Translations under genes and position numbers: made by a program
Notes under the pieces: model-generated
What the model was told of the DNA's origin: nothing
What the model saw: only the letters and a program-made list of their open reading frames with translations
Database searches by the model: none
NCBI GenBank assembly: GCA_001871435.1
Contig: MNVC01000045.1
Location: 1 to 44,271, forward strand
Direction: 5' to 3'
DNA length: 44,271 nucleotides
DNA from: Candidatus Magasanikbacteria bacterium CG1_02_32_51
Lineage (GTDB): Bacteria; Patescibacteriota; Patescibacteriia; Magasanikbacterales; UBA922
In this document: positions 37,258-44,271 of the stretch, piece by piece
Numbering within the stretch: the first letter of the stretch is position 1
Layout: each line of letters opens with the position of its first letter

Positions 37258-37490
37258 ATTTGCGTATTGTTACAAACAAATATCTAGTTGCTAAATATCT
37301 GATTGTAACACCTTTTTTGTACCTTTGACTATAAAAGGGCAATAGGAGATTATATATCAAAAGTAATATTGTGTCAATAGAGCCTAATAAGCCTAGTAAT
37401 GTATTTTTTGGATATTATTTAGCTAATTTTAGGCTTTTTCTTGCATTTTCTGGGTAATTATAGTATTATTATATAATTGGTTTGACTTTT

Positions 37491-37528
37491 AACTTTATAA
37501 CTTTATAACTTTAAGGACTTTATAAACT
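37491..37528. repeat. AACTTTATAA...CTTTAAGGACTTTATAAACT element, same family as 6848-6867
   Basis: 19/20 match to ctttaagaactttataaact at 6848-6867. Confidence 0.7.
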
Positions 37529-37535
37529 ATTGTGT

Positions 37536-40214
37536 ATGGAAAAGGCTTACGAACCAAAAATATACGAAGATGATATTTATAAACTTTGGGAGGAAAGTGG
37601 GTTTTTTAATCCTGACAATTTGTCTGGTGAGCCATACGCTATTATGATGCCACCTCCAAATGTAACGGGTGTTCTTCATCTCGGACATGCTTTGGAAAAT
37701 AGTCTTATGGACATTATGGCTAGATATCAGCGTATGCAAGGTAAAAAGGTATTACTTTTGCCTGGTACAGATCATGCCGCTGTGGCCACACAAGCTAGAG
37801 TAGAAAAAAATTTAGTGGAAGCGGGCATGAAAAATCCACGTGAAGAATTGGGAAGGGAAGGACTGTTGAAAAAAATTAGGGAATATTCAGAACAATCAAA
37901 AGCCACAATTCTTAAACAAATTAGAAAAATGGGAACCAGTGCTGATTGGAGTCGTTTGGCCTATACTTTTGATGAAGAGAGAAGTAAAGCTGTAAATACT
38001 ACTTTTGTAAAAATGTATAATGATGGGCTTATTTATCGTGGGTTTAAAGTAGTAAATTGGTCAGTAAAAGGTCAGTCTACTTGTAGTGATGATGAATTAG
38101 TCTATATTGATAGAGAGGCAAAATTGTATACTTTTAAATATTCTAAAGATTTTCCAATTACTATTGCCACTACTCGTCCAGAGACAAAATTGGGTGATAC
38201 AGCTGTGGCTGTAAATCCAAATGACAAACGTTACAAAAAATTTATTGGTAAAGTATTTCCTGTGAATTTTTGTGGTGTAGATTTGAAATTAAAAATAATT
38301 GCTGATGAGCATGTAGAGATGGAATTTGGTACAGGTGCTCTTGGTGTTACTCCAGCTCACAGTGGAGTAGACTTTGAAATGTATGAAAAGAAAAAAGTTG
38401 AAGGTGATCCTATTGAATTGATTCAGGTGATTGATGAAAAAGGAAAGATGACTTTGCAAACTGGTAAAGAATTTGTAGATAAAACTGTTTTGGAGGCTCG
38501 TGATTTGGTGGTAGAAAAATTAAGAGCTGAAGGTCTCATGGAAAAAGAAGAAGAAATTGAACAGAACGTAGGAACATCGGATAGATTTGGTGATGTAGTA
38601 GAAGCTATACCAATGACCCAATGGTTTATTGATGTAAACAAAGAAATTCCTGGTAGAGGTAAGAGTCTGAAGGCTCTTATGAAAGAAGCTGTTTCAAGTG
38701 GTTTGGATAATGATAAAAATAAAAAAGTAACTATTACTCCTGATAATTTTGTAAATATTTATTTTAATTGGATAGACAATCTACGTGACTGGTGTATTAG
38801 TCGTCAAATTTGGTGGGGGCATCAGATTCCGGTGTGGTATAGAAAAGTCGAAAGTCGAAAGTCGAAAGTCGAAAGTATTGAAGATATATATGTTGGAGTT
38901 GAAGAACCAAAAGATATTGAAAATTGGACACAGGATTCAGATACTTTAGACACTTGGTTTTCTTCTGGACTTTGGACTTTTTCAACTTTAGGTTGGCCAA
39001 ATGATACAGCTGATTTCAAAACTTTTCATCCTACAAATTGGATGCAAATGGGTCATGAAATTTTGTTTTTTTGGATGGCTCGTATGATTTTGTTTTCCGG
39101 TTATTTATTTGATGGTATACCTTTTAAAGATGTTTATATTCATGGAATTTTGCGTGACAAAGATGGCAAGAAATTTTCCAAATCATCTGGTAATGGTATT
39201 GATCCATTAGATATAATAGAAAACTACGGTACAGATGCTTTGCGTTGGAGTGTACTTTCTGGTATTACTCCTGGTAATGATTCTAGATTTTATACAGAAA
39301 AAGTTGAAGGGTCTAGAAATCTAGTAAACAAATTATGGAACGTTGCGCGTTTTATTGAGATGACTATTGTAGAAGCTGGAGGAAAATTAGTTAGAGAGTG
39401 CAAAATGCCCAAAGCTAAAACTCTAGCTGATACTTGGATTTTGTCACGTTTAAATAAAATAATCAAAGATGTAGTAGATAATATTGACAATTATCAATTT
39501 TCTCAAGCAGCTGAAGTTTTGCGCGACTTCACTTGGAATGATTTGGCTGATTGGTATTTGGAAATTGCCAAGATTGAAACTGACAAATCAGAAGTATTAA
39601 ACTATATTTTGAATACTGTTTTGAAACTTTGGCATCCATTTATGCCATTTGTGACTGAAGCTATTTGGTCATCCTACGCTAAAACTTCAGATGATAAACA
39701 AGAATTATTGATGGTGGAAAAATTTCCGGAAGTAAATGTGGAGTGGCAAGAAGTAATAGATTTTTCAATGTTACAAAATATCATTATCAACATCCGCTCA
39801 GTTCGTGGTGATTACAAGATTGATCCAGCCAAAAAAATAAATGTGACAATTTCAGCAGGAGACAAAAAAGAATTGCTGGAAGAAAATGCTGAAATAATAA
39901 AAAGATTGGCACGTCTGGAGAATTTACAAATAAACCAATCAGCTAATAAGCCTAATGATTCTGTTTCTTTTGTGGAGGGTGGTGTAGAAGTTTTTGTAGA
40001 ATTATCAGGTGTAGTAGATTTTGCCAAAGAAAAAGAAAAGTTAGGAAAAGAAATAGAACAATTAACTAAATATATTTCTGGTCTAGAGGGTAAACTAAAT
40101 AATCCAGGCTTTGTAAGTAGTGCTCCAGAGAGTATAATTAATCAAGAAAAAGAAAAGTTGATTGAAGCACAAGAAAAGTTGGAAAAAACTAACAAACAAT
40201 TTCAAGCAATTTAA
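37536..40214 (+). CDS. valS: Valine--tRNA ligase
   Basis: PPPNVTGVLHLGHAL, TRPETKLGDTAVAVNP, WWGHQIPVWY, DTWFSSGLWTFSTLGWP, KFSKSSGNGIDPLD. ATG 37536 preferred over track TTG 37530. Confidence 0.95.
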   Translation: MEKAYEPKIYEDDIYKLWEESGFFNPDNLSGEPYAIMMPPPNVTGVLHLGHALENSLMDIMARYQRMQGKKVLLLPGTDHAAVATQARVEKNLVEAGMKNPREELGREGLLKKIREYSEQSKATILKQIRKMGTSADWSRLAYTFDEERSKAVNTTFVKMYNDGLIYRGFKVVNWSVKGQSTCSDDELVYIDREAKLYTFKYSKDFPITIATTRPETKLGDTAVAVNPNDKRYKKFIGKVFPVNFCGVDLKLKIIADEHVEMEFGTGALGVTPAHSGVDFEMYEKKKVEGDPIELIQVIDEKGKMTLQTGKEFVDKTVLEARDLVVEKLRAEGLMEKEEEIEQNVGTSDRFGDVVEAIPMTQWFIDVNKEIPGRGKSLKALMKEAVSSGLDNDKNKKVTITPDNFVNIYFNWIDNLRDWCISRQIWWGHQIPVWYRKVESRKSKVESIEDIYVGVEEPKDIENWTQDSDTLDTWFSSGLWTFSTLGWPNDTADFKTFHPTNWMQMGHEILFFWMARMILFSGYLFDGIPFKDVYIHGILRDKDGKKFSKSSGNGIDPLDIIENYGTDALRWSVLSGITPGNDSRFYTEKVEGSRNLVNKLWNVARFIEMTIVEAGGKLVRECKMPKAKTLADTWILSRLNKIIKDVVDNIDNYQFSQAAEVLRDFTWNDLADWYLEIAKIETDKSEVLNYILNTVLKLWHPFMPFVTEAIWSSYAKTSDDKQELLMVEKFPEVNVEWQEVIDFSMLQNIIINIRSVRGDYKIDPAKKINVTISAGDKKELLEENAEIIKRLARLENLQINQSANKPNDSVSFVEGGVEVFVELSGVVDFAKEKEKLGKEIEQLTKYISGLEGKLNNPGFVSSAPESIINQEKEKLIEAQEKLEKTNKQFQAI
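38844..38876. repeat. Heptanucleotide tandem repeat (AAAGTCG)x4 plus AAAGT inside valS
   Basis: aaagtcgaaagtcgaaagtcgaaagtcgaaagt. Confidence 0.95.
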
Positions 40215-40226
40215 TTAGCAAATTAT

Positions 40227-41420
40227 ATGAAAATAATTACTGACGAAAATAGAATTCAAGAACTTCTTACACGTGGTGTGGAAAATATTTATCCCAAGCG
40301 TGAATTTTTAGAGAGTAAATTGAAATTGGGTGAAAGACTTACTCTTTATACTGGTTATGATCCTACAGCATCTACTCTTCATATTGGCCATGGTATTACC
40401 ATGTTGAAATTGAGAGAGTTTCAAGAATTAGGACATAAAGTAATTATGCTGATTGGAGATTTTACTGGCATGATTGGAGATCCTAGTGACAAAGGTTCTG
40501 CTAGACAAAAGTTGACTCGCGAACAAGTTTTGGAAAATTGTAAGATGTATCAAAAACAAGCTAGTACTGTTTTGGATTTTGAAGGCGAAAATCCAGTAGA
40601 AGTCAGATACAATAGTGAATGGTTCCTAAAAATGAATTTTGCGGACGTGCTTGATCTTACATCTCACTTTACAGTCCAAAGAATGCTTGAACGTGATATG
40701 TTTGAAAAACGTATAAAAGAAGAAAAACCAATTTATGTACACGAATTTTTATATCCTGTTATGCAAGGTTACGATAGCGTGGTTATGGATGTAGATGGTG
40801 AAATTGGTGGTAATGATCAGACTTTTAATATGTTGGCTGGTAGAACTTTGATGAAAGACATGAAAAATAAAGAAAAATTTGTGATTGCAGGTAAGCTTCT
40901 AGTTGATAATAATGGTAAAAAAATGGGTAAGACTGAAGGTAACATGATTGCTTTGAATGATGCACCAGAAGATGTTTTTGGTAAGGTTATGAGTTGGACT
41001 GATAGTATGATTATTAGTGGCTTTGAAATTTGTACGAGAATTCCTATGAAAGATATTGAAAAAATCAAAAAAGATTTAGATGGTGGTGTTAATCCTCGAG
41101 ATGCTAAACTTAAATTAGCTTTTGAAATCACTAAAACTTTCTTAGGAGAAGAAGCAGCCAAACAAGGTCAAACTCACTTTGAAAAAGTCATCCAAAGTAA
41201 AGACAAACCAGATGAGATTGCTGAATTGAAACCACAAAGTTACAATATTATTGAAGTGTTAGTTGAGTCAGGGCTTTGTTCTGGTAAGAGTGACGCTCGT
41301 CGGGCGATTGAGCAGGGTGGTGTCAAAGTAAATGATAAAAAAGTTTCTGATTTTGATTTTGAAACAAAATCAGAAGACGTTATTCAAAAAGGTAAAAGAT
41401 TTTTTGTTAAAGTGAAATAA
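40227..41420 (+). CDS. tyrS: Tyrosine--tRNA ligase
   Basis: YTGYDPTASTLHIGHGITMLKL, GGNDQTFNMLAGR, KMGKTEGN, C-terminal S4. Confidence 0.95.
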   Translation: MKIITDENRIQELLTRGVENIYPKREFLESKLKLGERLTLYTGYDPTASTLHIGHGITMLKLREFQELGHKVIMLIGDFTGMIGDPSDKGSARQKLTREQVLENCKMYQKQASTVLDFEGENPVEVRYNSEWFLKMNFADVLDLTSHFTVQRMLERDMFEKRIKEEKPIYVHEFLYPVMQGYDSVVMDVDGEIGGNDQTFNMLAGRTLMKDMKNKEKFVIAGKLLVDNNGKKMGKTEGNMIALNDAPEDVFGKVMSWTDSMIISGFEICTRIPMKDIEKIKKDLDGGVNPRDAKLKLAFEITKTFLGEEAAKQGQTHFEKVIQSKDKPDEIAELKPQSYNIIEVLVESGLCSGKSDARRAIEQGGVKVNDKKVSDFDFETKSEDVIQKGKRFFVKVK

Positions 41421-41423
41421 TCT

Positions 41424-43139
41424 ATGTTGTCAAAAATAAAAAAAGAAATTTTGAAACTTCTTGATTTGAAAGAAGCTAATTTTTCTATGCCACCAACATC
41501 CGAGATGGGGGATATTTGTTTTCCAACATTTGAAGAGGCAAAAAAACGCGGTGCCAATCCAGGTGGTGTTGCCAAAGAATTGGCTAATAATTTCAAAGCT
41601 CAAATTTCAAATTTCAAATTGATTGACAAAGTAGAATCTTTTGGTCCTTATGTAAATTTTTTCTTGAATACTGCTGAATTATCAAAATTAGTTTTGGAAA
41701 ATATTGATGAAAATTTTGGTAATAATAATATTGGAAAGGGTAAAAAAGTTTTGATTGAATATCCATCTCAAAATACCCACAAAGAATTTCATATCGGGCA
41801 TTTTCGTAATGTCTGTATTGGCAATACTATTCTACAAGTTTATAGGGCTAGTGGTTATAACATCACACCAATGAATTATGTCAATGATTTTGGTCGTCAT
41901 GTTGTAAAGTGTTTGTGGGGAATTATGAATAGTTCTTTATTAGGAATACAGAGTTTAGAGATTGAAACTGCAGAAAATAAGCAGAAAATACTTGGGGAAA
42001 TTTATGCCAAAGCTAGTAATTATTTGAAAGAACATGACAAAGAATATGATGAAGAATTGGATGATTTACAAAAAAAGTTGGAGAGTGGTGAAGAAGAAAT
42101 TACAAAATTATTTTTGGAAACAAGAAAATGGAGTATTGATGGTTTTGTTGAATTGATGCAAGAAATGAAAGTAGAACATGATTCTATTATTTATGAAAGT
42201 GAAGTCAAAGCTCAAGGGCAAGAATTGGTAGATGAACTTTTGAGCAAGAAAATTGCTGAAGTAGGGGAAGGTGGAGCGATTATTGTAGATTTGAATAAGT
42301 ACAAGCTTGATATTGCATTACTTAGAAAAAGTACTGGAGGAGGAGTGTATATGACCAGTGATTTAGCTTTGTCAGAAGAAAAGTTCCAGCGTTACGATGT
42401 AGAAGAAAGTATCAATATTACTGGTAGTGAACAAGACTTTTATTTCAAGCAACTTTTCAAAGTTTTGGAGTTGAATGGGTTTCACAAAAAAATGACTCAC
42501 ATTGGTTATGGTCTTATCAATACTTCAAACGGTGGCAAAATGTCTTCTCGGGCTGGCAACGTGATTCTTTATGAAGATTTGCGTGATAAGATTTTTGAAC
42601 ATTTAGAAAAAGAAACCAGATCTAGACACGAAGATTGGAGTGAGGAAAAAGTAAGAGAGACATCTTATATTTTGACTATGGCAGTGCTCAAGTTCACTAT
42701 GCAAAAGCACGAAGCTAACAAAGTGGTAACTTTTGATTTTGAAGAAGCTGTTAGTTTTGATGGTTTTAGCGCACCATATATTTTATATACTGTAGCTCGT
42801 ATCAATAGTCTGAAGAGAAAATTTGTTCAAGAAAATTTTGCATTGGTAGAAAAAGATTTTGCTTTGTTTACAGAAGACGAGGTAAAAAATTTAGTTTTGA
42901 AAATATCTGATTTTCCAGAAGTCGTGATTAAATCATTAGAAAATTATAATTCCTCAATTATTGCTAAATATTGTTTTGACTTGGCCAAAATATACAATGA
43001 TTTTTATAATAAGCATAGTGTATTAAATGCTGAAAATGAAGAACTGGTGAAGGTGAGATTATATTTGAGTATAAAAGTTTTTGAAGTTTTGACAAAGGCT
43101 TTGGGATTGCTTACAATAGATGTGGTTTCAGAGATGTAG
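41424..43139 (+). CDS. argS: Arginine--tRNA ligase
   Basis: YPSQNTHKEFHIGHFRNVCIGNTI, MNYVNDFGRHV, GLINTSNGGKMSSRAGNVI, DALR-like C-terminus. Confidence 0.95.
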   Translation: MLSKIKKEILKLLDLKEANFSMPPTSEMGDICFPTFEEAKKRGANPGGVAKELANNFKAQISNFKLIDKVESFGPYVNFFLNTAELSKLVLENIDENFGNNNIGKGKKVLIEYPSQNTHKEFHIGHFRNVCIGNTILQVYRASGYNITPMNYVNDFGRHVVKCLWGIMNSSLLGIQSLEIETAENKQKILGEIYAKASNYLKEHDKEYDEELDDLQKKLESGEEEITKLFLETRKWSIDGFVELMQEMKVEHDSIIYESEVKAQGQELVDELLSKKIAEVGEGGAIIVDLNKYKLDIALLRKSTGGGVYMTSDLALSEEKFQRYDVEESINITGSEQDFYFKQLFKVLELNGFHKKMTHIGYGLINTSNGGKMSSRAGNVILYEDLRDKIFEHLEKETRSRHEDWSEEKVRETSYILTMAVLKFTMQKHEANKVVTFDFEEAVSFDGFSAPYILYTVARINSLKRKFVQENFALVEKDFALFTEDEVKNLVLKISDFPEVVIKSLENYNSSIIAKYCFDLAKIYNDFYNKHSVLNAENEELVKVRLYLSIKVFEVLTKALGLLTIDVVSEM

Positions 43140-43151
43140 ATTACATATTAT

Positions 43152-43229
43152 AGGATACGAAATACGAAAAGTACGTAATTACGAAAGTTTCGTAGTTCGT
43201 ACTTTTGTAAATTTCGTATTTCGTATCCT
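43152..43229. repeat. Long inverted repeat, GGATACGAAATACGAAA family, copy 2
   Basis: aggatacgaaatacgaaaagtacg...cgtacttttgtaaatttcgtatttcgtatcct. Confidence 0.88.
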
Positions 43230-43249
43230 TTTACATTTATAATATTATT

Positions 43250-44271
43250 ATGTTGTACAAAAAGATTATTCGTCCTATATTATTCAAAACTGACCCTGAA
43301 AGGGTACATCATTTTGTTATTAGATTATTGGGTGCAATTAGCGTTTTGCGCCCTTTTTTTTACTTAATAAAAAAGTTTTTATTTGTTGAAGATTCGCGTC
43401 TGCATGTCCAAATTGGTAATTTACACTTGAAAAATCCAATTGGTTTGTCTGCTGGTTTTGACAAAGATATTATAGCTCCATTGGCTTATTCAATGCTTGG
43501 TTTTGGGTTTGCTGAGTTAGGGTCTATTACCAATTCAGCTCAACCAGGCAATCCCAAACCAAGATTATGGCGTATTCCTGATGACAAAGGTCTAATTGTC
43601 TATTATGGTTTATCAAGTTGTGGAAGTCTAGAAGCATCCAGAAGAATCAAGAAAAAATTACAAAAACGCGATATTCCTTATGGTGTAAGTATTGCTGTTA
43701 CTACAGGACTAAAGGAAAATGAAATGACTGATGATTATATACGATCTTTTTTAGATTTGTATGAGTTTGCTGATTATATAACCCTCAATGTTAGTTGTCC
43801 TAATGTAGTCAAGTGTGATGTCTTTGCTCAGGTTTCTTTTATAGAAGAACTTTTGCAGAAAATTATGAATATTGTCAAAGAAAGAAAAATCGGCATAGAT
43901 ATTTTTATAAAAATTGGTCCAGATATGTCTTATACAGATTTGGATAAAATAATAGATTTGTGTGTGGAGTACAAAATTACTGGCATTGTCGCCACAAATT
44001 TGGGAAAAGATAGAACTTGGATGAAAAAGTTAAAATCTTCAGAAGAAAAATTGGATCATCCAGGTGGAATTTCTGGCAAACATTTGCAAGATAGAAGTAA
44101 CAAAATAATTAGTCATATTCGTGAACGTGCTCACGATAAACTAAAAATCATTGGTGTTGGTGGAATTTTTACAGCAGAAGATGTTTATGATAAGATGAAA
44201 GCAGGCGCTGACGCTGTGCAAATGATTACTGGTTTTATTTACGGTGGGCCTTTGACTATTAGAAAGATTAA
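43250..44271 (+). CDS. pyrD: Dihydroorotate dehydrogenase-like protein, 3' end cut by window
   Basis: MLYKKIIRPILFKTDPERVHHFVIRLLGAI class-2-like N-terminus; NPIGLSAGFDKD, QPGNPKPRLWRI, LNVSCPN, IVATNLG, GGISGKHL, IGVGGIFTAEDVYDKMKAGADAVQMITGFIYGGP. Confidence 0.85.
   Translation, partial: MLYKKIIRPILFKTDPERVHHFVIRLLGAISVLRPFFYLIKKFLFVEDSRLHVQIGNLHLKNPIGLSAGFDKDIIAPLAYSMLGFGFAELGSITNSAQPGNPKPRLWRIPDDKGLIVYYGLSSCGSLEASRRIKKKLQKRDIPYGVSIAVTTGLKENEMTDDYIRSFLDLYEFADYITLNVSCPNVVKCDVFAQVSFIEELLQKIMNIVKERKIGIDIFIKIGPDMSYTDLDKIIDLCVEYKITGIVATNLGKDRTWMKKLKSSEEKLDHPGGISGKHLQDRSNKIISHIRERAHDKLKIIGVGGIFTAEDVYDKMKAGADAVQMITGFIYGGPLTIRKI

Noticed and set aside
38844-38876. CRISPR-like repeat
   Set aside because: Contiguous 7-bp tandem units without spacers; no CRISPR array or cas gene seen in the window.
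40817-41161. 114-aa minus-strand ORF inside tyrS
   Set aside because: Antisense shadow ORF.

Overview
The window is a compact, AT-rich bacterial chromosome segment. Small gene set, very short intergenic gaps and family content suggest a Candidate Phyla Radiation / Patescibacteria genome (inference). UGA is used as a stop (e.g. 9554-9556 and the end of the 10043-10939 CDS), so code 11 fits. About 34 protein genes can be supported. They include partial lgt and pyrD genes at the window edges and a 36-aa Lys-rich miniprotein, none of which are in the ORF track. There is one clear tRNA, tRNA-Ile with a UAU anticodon. Gene themes: lower glycolysis (fba, eno, gpmI plus a full-length gpmI paralog lacking key metal ligands), amino-sugar synthesis (GlmU-type pyrophosphorylase domain, glmS), a citryl-CoA synthetase/lyase-like gene set, uvrA, EndoQ, RNase J, three aminoacyl-tRNA synthetases, and a pilin-like/DsbA pair. 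The most unusual signal is in the non-coding DNA: many GC-rich and AT-rich palindromes, several nested inside each other. At 14.76-15.10 kb two degenerate tRNA-Ile copies have had tRNA arms replaced by, or loaded with, unrelated hairpins. At 29.1-29.2 kb a hairpin lies between two copies of the 3' end of the RNase J gene. These look like products of palindrome mobilisation or template switching.
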